Assembly (NCBI GenBank): GCA_001592805.2
Contig: CP051140.1
Location: 186,001-250,000, forward strand
DNA length: 64,000 nt
Direction: 5' to 3'
Origin: Peltaster fructicola
Lineage: Eukaryota > Ascomycota > Dothideomycetes
In this document: in pieces, positions 11,368-21,409 of the stretch
Layout: each line of letters begins with the position of its first letter
How positions within the stretch are numbered: position 1 is the stretch's first letter
Notes under the pieces: generated by a model
Database searches by the model: none
What the model saw: the letters and a program-made list of their open reading frames with translations, nothing else
What the model was told of the DNA's origin: nothing
Translations under genes and position numbers: made by a program

Positions 11368-12704
11368 ATGGAGTCTACGAAGTATGTCTGCAGCATGGAC
11401 GCGGAGCCATTATACAGATACAAGCCAGGTGGCTATCATCCGATCCTACTAGGTGATATCCTACAAGACAGATACACAATCCTGCACAAGCTTGGCTGGG
11501 GCGGTTATGCGACTGTCTGGGCAGCGAAGGACCAAAAGTGAGCATTCTGTCAGCTTCATGATGATATCGCTGACGTGGCATAGACACAATGTCTTTGTGG
11601 CCATCAAGATCGCAAGTGCAGAACAGGATGTCGCCCAAGAGACGACCATTTTGGAGCAAGTGGCTTCGCTTGCTACCAGCCGTTATCCAGGTCGTCAGCA
11701 CTTGCCACATTTGGTCGATTCCTTTGCTATACATGGCCCGAACGGAAGGCATTGTTGTACTGTGCTCGACATAGTTGGCACGAATGTGGGAGACCTTGTG
11801 GCTGATCGCCTAGGAGACAACAGACTGCCTGCGCGACACGCTAAGAACTTCATACGACAAGGTTTGCTTGCTCTCGACTGTCTACACAGTCTTGAGATCG
11901 CTCACGGAGGTACATAAGTGATACTTTCCAACCTCACGCCCACTGACTTTTGCAGATGTTCATGTTCGCAATCTGTCTCTCGCTGTTCCTGATCTATCCA
12001 CTCTCTCAGAGGTGAATCTGATGGCGAAGCTGGGGACTCCAAAGACCGCCGCAGTCTCACGGCAAGATGGCCATTCGATACCTGCCAACGTGCCAAAGTA
12101 TCTGGTCAGACCGACCTCCTTTGCTCAAGACATAGAGCACTCTGCACTTCGAGTGAAGCTGATAGACTTTGGCGAGGCATTTCGACGCGCACATCCACCA
12201 TCTAAGCTGCACTCTCCATTGGTTGTTCGACCACCAGAGGCAGTATTCGAAGATCGTCTTGGTCTAGAGGTCGACGTGTGGTCAATGGGATGCATGGTGA
12301 GATACCTGCTGATATCTTGTTGCAATACCGACGACTGATTCCATTCGCAGATCTTCGAGCTGATCACTGGTCAGCCTCCATTTGACAGCGTCATGATCAG
12401 CAAATCGTCTTTGATCAGCGATATGTTAGATTCGACAGGCGAGCAACTCCCTGAATGCTGGCAGTCTGTGCACAGGGGGATACTGGCAAAGAGCAACATG
12501 ACATTGCTGGAATCTGAGGCCATGTCGTTACAGACGTGGCTACATGAGGTATACTTCGATGATGATAGGAAGGCCGAATTCAAGCCTGAGGACATCACTT
12601 CAGCCGGTGAGCTGATCACGAGCATGATGAGACTCGAGCCTAGGGACCGCATCACCATCAAGGAGGCTTTGAAGCATCCGTGGCTGCAAGATAGCACCAT
12701 GTAG
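11368..12704 (+). CDS. SRPK-like serine/threonine protein kinase
   Basis: Protein kinase resembling the expanded SR-protein-kinase group of filamentous fungi. Four exons: 11368-11537, 11584-11909, 11956-12296 and 12351-12704, with introns of 46, 46 and 54 nt; the product is about 396 residues. The N-terminal YKPGGYHPILLGD segment is typical of SRPKs. Glycine loop LGWGGYATVW at 42-51; ATP-binding Lys65 in FVAIKIA. The catalytic loop is created across intron 2 and reads HGDVHVRN rather than HRDxxxxN, keeping the catalytic Asp and the Asn. Then LIDFGEAF (DFG), RPPEA (APE equivalent) and VDVWSMGCM. The long spacer insert of animal SRPKs is absent. Targets cannot be read from sequence. The start was chosen for its context (aaaacaATGg) just ahead of the conserved part. 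Confidence 0.85.
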
Positions 12705-13614
12705 CATACTTCCACCTGAGCATGAGTCTGTCTATGATCCGAGAGGCATTGTTCAAGTCTATCAGCTAGCAATGTCCTGTGCCTCTCAGAGATGTTGGTT
12801 GCGTGATGACTGTCGACACCAAAAGCCAATAGTGCACCTCATCACCCAGGGCAGTGCAAGATCGTGACGAGAATGCTATCGTAGCGTATCGACGCTTTCG
12901 CGCGGGCTCATGATCCATTGAGCCGTAGAGCAAGCAGGGATTGTGGTGAGAAGCGATCGAGGTTGGAAGCAGAGAGATAAGAATGCAGACCAGCTGCGTC
13001 CACTTCCTGCTACGGAAGTCGTGTCAGGCAATTTACGCCAGACAGGGAGGCTCGACCTGCATTGTTTATTACATCATGTCGCTTACGGGGATCAAAGTGG
13101 AGCCGTACACGCGCCAGGCTTCAACTACACAGACAGCTCTCGAACAATGCATGTGGCTGGGGCAATGTGGCAAGCGCCCGCCCGTCCATCCATGCGAATG
13201 ACAGTTCTACTGCAGGAACCGATGCTTTGTCTCACCTTGTATAAGCGAATGCTGGTGCCATATCCTCCCCCGGTTCTAGGCGTCTCGCATAAATCTCTCT
13301 ACTCGTCCTAGATTGCTGCTTGGTGTGCCTTCATCTCCACAACGACCCAAATGTACATCCGTCTGCGACTCGAAGCCACGATCGTAAATTTCCGCGCGTC
13401 CCAGCTTTTGGCTTGCACCGGGGTGGCGATATGGAGTATGAGTGCGGTCGAGATGGCACAAGAGTACCACAATAAAGCAAGGTTGCGCTGAAAAACTCGG
13501 CACTAGAGCTGTATCTTCTGTGATGTGTTACCAGGGTCAGCTCGGATCACGAATCCTAGAAAATGGGGTTCTCTCGCACTCGAAGTAGATCTCTTTTTAC
13601 ACTTCCTAGCTACC
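12705..13614. other. intergenic between kinase and ankyrin genes
   Basis: About 900 bp with the kinase 3' flank and the ankyrin-gene promoter. Short frames only; no repeat or RNA gene seen. Confidence 0.5.
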
Positions 13615-16311
13615 ATGTCGTCTGCGAAGCTGAGAGGCTCCGTCCTGGAGCTCTGCACCAGCACGGCTGCACTGGGCAACAACATTGCCGTTCATATCTT
13701 GGAGTATATGAACATTGCCAGATCTCAGCCATTCGGCTTCAAAGAGGCAGCCATTGAGCTTCTTGAGGTTGGACGTCTTCTTGTCACTGCGCGAGCCGCT
13801 CTTGGTGCAACTTCGCAATCGCGCGCACCATCAGCGCTCGAGTCGCAGGAGCTAGGCGACTTCATTCGACAGACCAATGCCACCCTCATCCTCGTTGACT
13901 CGAGCGTCAGTAAACTCCTCGCGGACGAAGGCAAGCATGGCTTCAAGAAGTTCGGAAAAGACTTCCGCAACATGTTCGCAACCCAGGACTTCACCAAGCT
14001 CAAAGGCTCCCTGGCTCTGTGTCATCAGACTTTGAAATCGAGCATGGCAGCACAAGGATGGACTCTATCCGGAGATAAGTCAGAGACAGCAGGGACGGTT
14101 GGTTATACTGCTCTCGCTGCTGTGCTCGGGCGCTCTGATCCAGTACGACCTGACAATGCATCTCGAGCCACCGACCTCACAGATCACTATTTCGAACAAG
14201 ATCAGCAGCTCCCGCCTTCATCATACAACACCTCGCCACCTCTTCCTCGAGACTCTACTACGACATCGAACGGCTTCGACTATAGGAGAGGAAGCAGTTT
14301 TGGTCAACCACCGCTTCCCTCGACTCGGACCACGACGGATACGTCGCAGCCATTCAGCACCGGTCGGAGCATAAGCAATGCTGACAATGTTTCTGCTATA
14401 ACTCGTATGTCGTCAGTCACTGGCAGAGACGAGCCTATGCCGCCTGTCCCGACATATGACGGCAATGTTCCAAAGCATGCACTACGTATCTCTGCCGATC
14501 CTTCCACCGTGCCTAGATGGTCGCCCAAACACCACAACACACCAATCACACCAGCTTCGGAGATGGCGCTCGTCAATGCTGTGCACCAGAAGAACTCCAA
14601 GCTAGTCGAACAACTGCTCGACAGAGGTGTCTCGCCAGATCATGCTCCTGAGCTTGGTCTTCTCAAAGACGCCGTCAGTCTACACGACTACCAGACACTG
14701 CGCTTGCTATTGCTGTATGGCGCAGACCCGAACTCGAAAGACAAATCGGGAAACACCGCGTTGTTCACAGCGACTGCAGATGGCTTCCTCGAAGCCGCGC
14801 AGCTACTCGTCGAGTATGGTGCTGACCCTAATGCTGCTTCTGGTGCATCACAGATGAGTCCCTTCGCCATCTCCCTGGCTGACGGTAAAGCTCCGTTTGC
14901 TCAGCTCTTCTTGAAGTACTGCGCAGACACCGACTGCATCTTGCCAGACGGCAACACTCCGCTCGTGCGGGCGATTAGTGAAGCCACACCATCGAACGTG
15001 GTTGAGCTGCTGCTACTCTATGGCGCCGACACCAACCGCAAGAACACTCATGGAGAGTCAGCACTGTTCAAAGCAATCACAGCACAACGCCTCGACATTG
15101 TCACGCTTCTCCTCGATCACAACGCCGATCCAAATCTGCCAGCACCGAAGCACATGCTCTGGCCGTCGGTTCACAATCCTGCCATCCTTGAACTTCTGCT
15201 CGAGCGAGGCGCAAATCTCAAGCGGGCACCTGGTGTACTCGAGCTTGCTACGTCCATCAACTCGTTCGATGCGGTCAGCATTCTGCTGAAGCATGGCGCA
15301 GACCCGAATGCCAAGAAGGACGGCATCTTCACACCTCTGTGTACGGCAATCAGAGATGACCGGGAGATGTTGATTGATGTCCTCATTGCAGCTGGCGCTG
15401 ATCCTAATCTCCCGGCCAGTGAGTACCCGGCCTTCAAGTGTGTCACCCATCGTCGACCGCATCTACTACCACGAATCCTGCTCGCTGGTGCAAACCCAAG
15501 TAATCCTAAGGGCATTATCGAGACTGCCGTCGCACACAAGCAGGAAGAAGCACTGTTGATGCTGTTGGAGCACAAGGTCGATCCTAATGTACGAAGCACA
15601 AACGGCAACACAGCACTAACCACTGCTATCAAGAACAACGATGCTCACTTCATTGACATCCTGCTCTCCCATGGCGCTGATCCTGGTGTTCGCGGTCAAG
15701 AGTGGCCTATCGCTATGGCCGTGAAGCACCCTGACGTCCTCGCCAAGCTTCTGCCTCGCATCACGACAGCCAAGATCATCAAAGGCGCACTCGAGATGGC
15801 AGTTGTCGCCAACCAGCTGGAGAGTGTGAAGCTGCTCTTAGCCAAGGGAATCAGCGTTGAGGAGAAGAACGGTGGTGTCTTCAGTCCTCTCACGACATCC
15901 ATTCGCGAGGATCGCAAGGAGATCTTCAGATATCTCATCGACGAGGCTGGTGCCGATCCCAACTCTCCTGGCGAGCACTTACCAATCATCAAGGCCATTC
16001 GTCGCCATCGCGAGAACGATCTATCTTACATCGAACATCTCTTGACAAAGGGTGCGGACATCAACCTTATGTATCGAGGATGGAATGCCGTCTTACAGGC
16101 TGTTGACAACGGCGATGTCAAGATCCTGAAGCTTCTGGCCGAGGTGGCTCACCCTGATCTCGAAGCTAAAGACGAGAATGGAAGGACAGTGCTCGAGATC
16201 ATGGATGAACGTGGTCTGCAAGAGGAGGAGCGTATCCTTCTCAGACGACGTACACCTAGTCCTGAGGTGTTTGACGCTCTAAACCAGCTCCAGAGTCTCG
16301 CCACAAGATGA
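13615..16311 (+). CDS. large ankyrin-repeat protein
   Basis: Intronless gene for about 898 residues. The N-terminal 190 residues (starting MSSAKLRGSVLELCTSTAAL) look alpha-helical and resemble the non-enzymatic leader domains of fungal ankyrin/STAND-type proteins; I cannot name the domain. Residues 200-320 are Ser/Thr/Pro-rich and probably disordered. From about 320 to 890 there are at least 14 ankyrin repeats, easy to see by recurring YGADPN, HGADPN, HNADPN and AGADPN turns every 32-36 residues. No signal peptide or membrane segment is present, so it is likely a cytosolic or nuclear scaffold. The ATG at 13615 is preferred over the in-frame ATG at 13525 because the conserved helical domain begins there and the context is good. 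Partners unknown. Confidence 0.85.
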   Translation: MSSAKLRGSVLELCTSTAALGNNIAVHILEYMNIARSQPFGFKEAAIELLEVGRLLVTARAALGATSQSRAPSALESQELGDFIRQTNATLILVDSSVSKLLADEGKHGFKKFGKDFRNMFATQDFTKLKGSLALCHQTLKSSMAAQGWTLSGDKSETAGTVGYTALAAVLGRSDPVRPDNASRATDLTDHYFEQDQQLPPSSYNTSPPLPRDSTTTSNGFDYRRGSSFGQPPLPSTRTTTDTSQPFSTGRSISNADNVSAITRMSSVTGRDEPMPPVPTYDGNVPKHALRISADPSTVPRWSPKHHNTPITPASEMALVNAVHQKNSKLVEQLLDRGVSPDHAPELGLLKDAVSLHDYQTLRLLLLYGADPNSKDKSGNTALFTATADGFLEAAQLLVEYGADPNAASGASQMSPFAISLADGKAPFAQLFLKYCADTDCILPDGNTPLVRAISEATPSNVVELLLLYGADTNRKNTHGESALFKAITAQRLDIVTLLLDHNADPNLPAPKHMLWPSVHNPAILELLLERGANLKRAPGVLELATSINSFDAVSILLKHGADPNAKKDGIFTPLCTAIRDDREMLIDVLIAAGADPNLPASEYPAFKCVTHRRPHLLPRILLAGANPSNPKGIIETAVAHKQEEALLMLLEHKVDPNVRSTNGNTALTTAIKNNDAHFIDILLSHGADPGVRGQEWPIAMAVKHPDVLAKLLPRITTAKIIKGALEMAVVANQLESVKLLLAKGISVEEKNGGVFSPLTTSIREDRKEIFRYLIDEAGADPNSPGEHLPIIKAIRRHRENDLSYIEHLLTKGADINLMYRGWNAVLQAVDNGDVKILKLLAEVAHPDLEAKDENGRTVLEIMDERGLQEEERILLRRRTPSPEVFDALNQLQSLATR

Positions 16312-16486
16312 TCGCAGCAGCTTCTCTTCTCATGATACCCACCTTCTTGGTCTCCTCTGTCACATAGCATAAATAATTTGACACACAAGTATGGACTTTT
16401 TCGCTTCAAAATACTCATTCGGAAGACTCCCCTGCCTGCACAGCAGCACAGAAAGAGTACAACGATGTCCTAAATCATCCATTCAT

Positions 16487-17735
16487 TCACGAAAGAAGAC
16501 CTCCTTTTTGGTATGCACCGTGTCTACCCGCAAATCCTCTTCTCTTAGGGGTATACACCCTGATCAAACCATAGCAGACACCAACAACCAGTGATCCCAA
16601 AACCAGCTTGGCGAAGATGCTAAGACCCTCGGTAGAGAGCTTTGGAACAGACTTTGAGACCTTTTCAGATGCAGAATCCATCGCAGAACCCAACTTCTCA
16701 GATGTAGAGCCTACGACAGAGCCAATCTTTTCAGATGTTGATCCCACGACCTTTTGTGCTTGCTCCTTAGCCTGCTTGACCTCCTCGACAGCGGCTTTGA
16801 CGATTGGCTTCTCAGTGACTGGTTTCTCCGTGGCCTCGGTCTCGTGCAAAGGCTCTACCGGCTCAGCATCGCTTTCCAGACCTGCGCAGGTGTCAGCTTG
16901 TACTACAGTCAGACCAGTATGTCAGCGGCATGTGTGGCCAGCATGTACCGGTCATACACACAAACACATACTGGTTTAAAGTTCTGCCCGGATACCTTCT
17001 TCTGGAACAGGAAGCTCTCCGCTCTTAGCGATCTTGACTGTCTTTGCTGGCTTGTCTCCTGCGCCTTTTGGCACGTTCTCGATCTTCTCGACGATGTCAT
17101 AGCCCTCGAGCACTTCGCCGAAGACAACGTGCTTGCCGTCGAGCCAGGAGGTGATGGCGGTGGTGATGAAGAACTGGGATCCATTGGTATCCTTGCCAGA
17201 GTTTGCCATGCCTGAGAAGGTTAGTTCATTGATTGTGGTGGCTCGATGGCTTTACATACTCATGAGACCTTTCTTGCTGTGCTTCAACTTGAAGTTCTCG
17301 TCTGCAAACTTGGCTCCATAGATACTCTTGCCGCCAGTGCCGTCTCCTTTGGTAAAGTCTCCACCCTGGATCATGAACTGCTTGATCACACGGTGGAAGG
17401 TTGAGCCTTGGTAGCCGAAGCCCTGCTCTCCGGTCGCTAATGACCTGAAGTTCTCGGCGGTCTAGACGAGTCAGTGTTCGGTTCAGGATAGACTGGGTGC
17501 ATCAGAGCAACATGTGTGCGTCAGACCAGCATTGTAACCCACACACCTTTGGTACAGTCTTGCCGTAGAGACCAATGACGATTCGTCCTATGCTCTCATC
17601 GCCGTGCTCAATGTCGAAGTAGACTTTAGAAGTTATTTTTGGGCCCTTTCCTGCCTCGGCTGTCTGAGAGAAGAAGACGAACGCGAAGGTCAGAAGGACC
17701 AGGAAGGACACAATGATACGCTGGAAGCTGGCCAT
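16487..17735 (-). CDS. ER cyclophilin with C-terminal membrane anchor
   Basis: Peptidyl-prolyl cis-trans isomerase of the cyclophilin B type, acting in the secretory pathway. Four exons: 17735-17547, 17461-17260, 17211-16996 and 16881-16487, giving about 333 residues. A signal peptide (residues 1-28, hydrophobic core [16 protein letters not shown]) is followed by a full cyclophilin fold with the catalytic [28 protein letters not shown] and [11 protein letters not shown] segments. The last intron (16882-16995, 114 nt) has an AAG|GTATCC donor, a CTGAC branch site and a GCAG acceptor. Splicing adds a tail with an 11-residue repeat ([20 protein letters not shown]) and a transmembrane helix ([20 protein letters not shown]) followed by a basic end. 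Without this splice the protein would end at IRAEL (stop at 16976-16978). Divergent from uS13m by 227 bp. Confidence 0.85.
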
Positions 17736-17962
17736 TGCTGCGGTGTAGTATGTGAAGGGAGCAAGCAAGTACATGTATATACAACAGCTGTTCTTCAGCT
17801 TGAGTATAGTGGGGCGGATGACTAAGTGCCAATGGTCCATGCTCAATGGCCTCCTCTGCGGTCAAGATTTCCTTCGATGCTAGCAACAACATCATCTGCA
17901 TTGTTTCGTGAACAGAGTTGTATCATCTCATCGGCCGGTTTCAGACCCCATCGCTCGCAATT

Positions 17963-18431
17963 ATGGTATGTGTCGATACTCTAAGCCATTGGACTTCAGC
18001 ATTGACGCAAAGAAAAGGTCCTCATCTTCGGTCGTAACTTTGATGCCACCAGGCTGGTCGCGCGCTCCCTCCAAACCATCTATGGCGTGGGCCCAGATGT
18101 CTGTCAGCGCGTGATGTCCAGGCTCTACATCCACAAGGCTGCGAAAGTGGGCGCGCTCGGTGACAAGCAGATCAAGGCTATCGAGGCAGAACTCGGCTCG
18201 ATGGTTCTGGAGAATGCCCTGCGCCGCGAGGTCAGAAGCAACATAGCACGCCTGAGGGATATAGGAAGTTATCGCGGTCGTAGACATGCCATGGGTCTTC
18301 CCGTAAGAGGTCAGAACACAAGGTCACAGGTAAGGAGCTTCGTTGAAGGTGTGTGTGAGAGAGAGCTTGCTGACGATTGACACTAGATCAAGACGGCCAC
18401 AAAGCTGAACAAGGTGGAACGCCTTGGATGA
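17963..18431 (+). CDS. SWS2: mitochondrial small-subunit ribosomal protein uS13m
   Basis: Mitochondrial ribosomal protein of the bacterial S13 family (yeast Sws2), located in the head of the small subunit. Three exons: 17963-17965 (only the ATG), 18018-18329 and 18387-18431, giving about 119 residues. The first intron (17966-18017) follows the start codon directly. The protein then reads VLIFGRNFDATRLVARSL and includes the helix-two-turn-helix VGPDVCQRVMSRL. The diagnostic C-terminus RDIGSYRGRRHAMGLPVRGQ ends as KTATKLNKVERLG, with the last part supplied by exon 3. Length and termini match the family. Head to head with the cyclophilin gene. Confidence 0.92.
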
Positions 18432-19184
18432 GGCATCAACCATAGCCACTTCATCCTACTGGCTCGATGCCTCGAAGCGTCGTCCATGACTCCATTTACC
18501 ACAGCATAAGCTGCCTTTCAGGCTATCTGCGAACACTGGACGAGAGGCACCTAAGACAATAAATGCCAGTGATAAGCCCTAAGGGTACTGACCTACCAAC
18601 CCTCGAATTTGCAGAGCCAACCATCTTGCTTTTCGACGACGCCGCAGGCGACAGCCTAACGTCGGACTGCGGCGCGGAGCAAAGATTCGATGTCCGCGAC
18701 GATACAAGACAAGGCCAGGCTATGACTCCCCAGCCAGCCATCCTGCCTGAAAGCATATATATATCGAGCGAAGTGTTCGTCTCGCATTCCATCACCCTTT
18801 TGCGCACGACTTGAGAACTCACCTTTGCGACACAGCTGATCTGGAACGATTGCACAGAGCATGGCTCTGTTGGTGAGAATACACCAGCTAAATATCGCAG
18901 TACAAAACGGTCGTGACAACGAATGTGCAATCCGACACAACCTCCAGGATTATGCTCCACTTCCTCTTGAGAACGCCAATATCAGACCCGAGATCACGAC
19001 CTCATCCTTTACCCTGGACCATACCACGAAATTCGCAACATCCATCATTCACCACCCGTGGTGAGCGAGTCCTCCTAACGCCGTCGCTATGTTCATCTAT
19101 CTCTTGCTAGACCTCGCTTAGAACGCCATCAGGTCGACGATGACGGGAAGTCGGTGCTTGCCTGTACGAGTCAGTCTTGATTCC
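18432..19184. other. intergenic, nothing recognised
   Basis: About 750 bp. It has short conflicting frames on both strands and a TATATATAT run near 18759-18767 that could be a TATA-type element, but no gene start fits it on either side. Confidence 0.4.
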
Positions 19185-19571
19185 CTACAATCTACAGCAA
19201 TACCAACCATCATCCTTCGGTTGCTGACCATCACCCATCATCCTTCTTGTCCTCCTGCCATTGCCGGGAGATTTTGGCTCGGGATCACTCAACATCCGTT
19301 TGGACGTCCTGCCGTTGCCCGGTGACTTAGGGCGGTCGATGTTTGAAGACAATCTCTTTCTCTTGCCTCCCGACGACTTCGGAGGCGGGTCATCGTTCGA
19401 AGCCTTGCTCGACCTGTTTCCACCAGAAGATCTGGGACGCTCTTCGTTGGACCTGAAGAAGCATCTCTCTTGACCTGGCGAGCCGGGCTGCGGAGATTGT
19501 GGAGGTGTTGAAGGAGGAGAAGGATCTCCATCACCAAGCATGAAAACATTTGAGGGTAGTGTCATCGCCAT
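19185..19571 (-). CDS. hypothetical small basic SP-rich protein
   Basis: A 128-codon frame with its ATG at 19571 (context caacATGg). The protein is dominated by Ser, Pro, Arg, Lys and Gly and contains a repeated unit: PKSSGGKRKRLSS, then PKSPGNGRTSKRM, then PKSPGNGRRTRRM. The N-terminus holds several SP/TP sites (DPSPPSTPPQSPQPGSPG). The C-terminus is DGWYCCRL. The repeat pattern suggests real coding sequence for a disordered, possibly nuclear or nucleic-acid-binding protein with many proline-directed phosphorylation sites. I recognise no family. A spurious frame in GC-rich repeat DNA is possible. Confidence 0.4.
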   Translation of the reverse strand: MAMTLPSNVFMLGDGDPSPPSTPPQSPQPGSPGQERCFFRSNEERPRSSGGNRSSKASNDDPPPKSSGGKRKRLSSNIDRPKSPGNGRTSKRMLSDPEPKSPGNGRRTRRMMGDGQQPKDDGWYCCRL

Positions 19572-21409
19572 GTTGTTTGAGTCGTTGGAGCTTTGGGAGA
19601 TCTTGTTGTGTATCGGAGTCGATTCAATCGTACTTATGTCTGTACACCAAGAGCCACGATTTGGCCTTATATGAGCAGCTCAGATCAACGTCGAGGCGAC
19701 GAGATCCGCACTACGCAAGCACATATGAGGCCGCGCTACGACAACAAAACAGAACCCTCATTCTTCACCAAGCTCCTCGCCACAAGGACACCGATCAAGC
19801 TACACGCGACAACGATTCAGCCCTACCTTTCTGAGTCACAAAAGAGCACAGCACAGTGAACCACTGCATGACCAGACACCAATGGCGAGAGGAATCAAAG
19901 CAGCGAACTAGTCAGCAGCCAGGCAATGAGCGATATCTTCGGAAAGGTCAAGAGGCAGCAATTTACAGAGCTGAGAGAGAAAACTTGGCTCAACAAATCA
20001 CTGCGCAGGAAGGATTCGACTTGCCGAACAAGCGGTGCTGCGGTCACACTGGCTGTTGGCTGACAGAACCAGTGAGTCGTCCGTCGACTGTGAACGCCTG
20101 GACTTGCAATGCAACTGGACGCATTGGTGGGCGCCAGAGGAGATGAATGCTTGAAGGAGTCACATTCCCTCACCTTGAAAATTCTCCCCCTCGCTGCGAA
20201 TGTTGCAAAACGCACGTAGCAGGGCATATCCTAGCGATCAAGCACTCTACGGACGCTGGAAACTTTACATTTGACCTTCGAGATTGAGCAAGTCATCTCA
20301 GCATTCGGCTCCGGTGTAGCTTTAGACTCGAGCTTGTGTGACCTTGTCGCCTGTATGGTGCAATCTGCCGCCAGGATCTGCGGCCCCGGCCGCGCTAAAA
20401 CACCATTCCTGCTTACGTTGTACATGAGTATCTTCACACATACACATTTCGTTCTTCAATTTGCTTGTTACGCAGCGCTACTCCCTAGGAACAAGTTGCT
20501 CGAGATTGTGGTGCTCCGCTGGCTAAGTTCGCACGTATCGATGCCTCGAGGGCCTCTCGCCGCGAAAATATCCCTCACATGTCCTCAACTGCTAGCTAGT
20601 TAGCGGTGTTCAATAATATGTTGTTCAGCTTCAATATTGGCTGGGCTCGATTATTCCTAGCATACTGCGGTCATGCATTGAGTCATCATTACTGCGTCTA
20701 GGACGCCTCGCGTGCAGATTCTTCTGCTGGAAATGAGGCATCCTCAGGCGACAGCGAGAATGCCTTGACTTCGACGTCCAACTGCGTCCCACTATCTGAT
20801 CACCATGGTTGAAACTCACTAGAAGCCTGCAGGGCTCCTTTACTGGGCGCGCACAATGCCACACGTCCCATCTTGCCGTTGCATGCATTCAATCTCAGTC
20901 ACTTGATCGCTTGTCGACCAATTGGCGCGTGAAATGAGGCCGCTGAAGTGGCGAAGACTGAATTGCCTCGCGAACGACCCACAACAGTCACGACCCTGGA
21001 GAACGGACTAGGACGGTCTAATGGTGGCTCAATCACGACTTTTCAGAGCCAACAAGCACAGCATCACTTGGCGTTAGCATGGAGGGCATCACTCGACGTA
21101 AGGTTTTGAGCTGTGCGCAACAGCCTGGCTGACGGATTGGCTGGCGCTCAGAGGTGCACTGTCTTGGCTACAGAATCTGAAACTGCTCCTCAAACACAGC
21201 TGATCTAGCTTGCTGAGCCTCCGACGCGTTTCAAAGTGCCGCAAGACTGCGGTCTGTCACATAGAGGAGTGGCGAGGACAATCAGAGATTACGGATGGCT
21301 GCAGACCTCTTTGATGTGTAAGGCCGCCGACCAGCGCCAACGAGTGGCGATTCTTTCCTCGATCTCACACCTCAGTCCCACTCCTCGTCCTGACTCTCAC
21401 CCATCGTTC
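19572..21409. other. long intergenic region without a supported gene
   Basis: About 1.8 kb. A short frame near 19927 on the plus strand starts MSDIFGKVKRQQFTELREK and looks protein-like, but it stops after about 45 codons and no convincing exon follows. Otherwise there are only overlapping short frames; no RNA gene or transposon remnant was recognised. Confidence 0.45.

Noticed and set aside
16976-17209. Cyclophilin ending at IRAEL as the main gene model
   Set aside because: A well-formed intron and an in-frame tail with a membrane helix follow; the short form is kept only as a possible intron-retention isoform.
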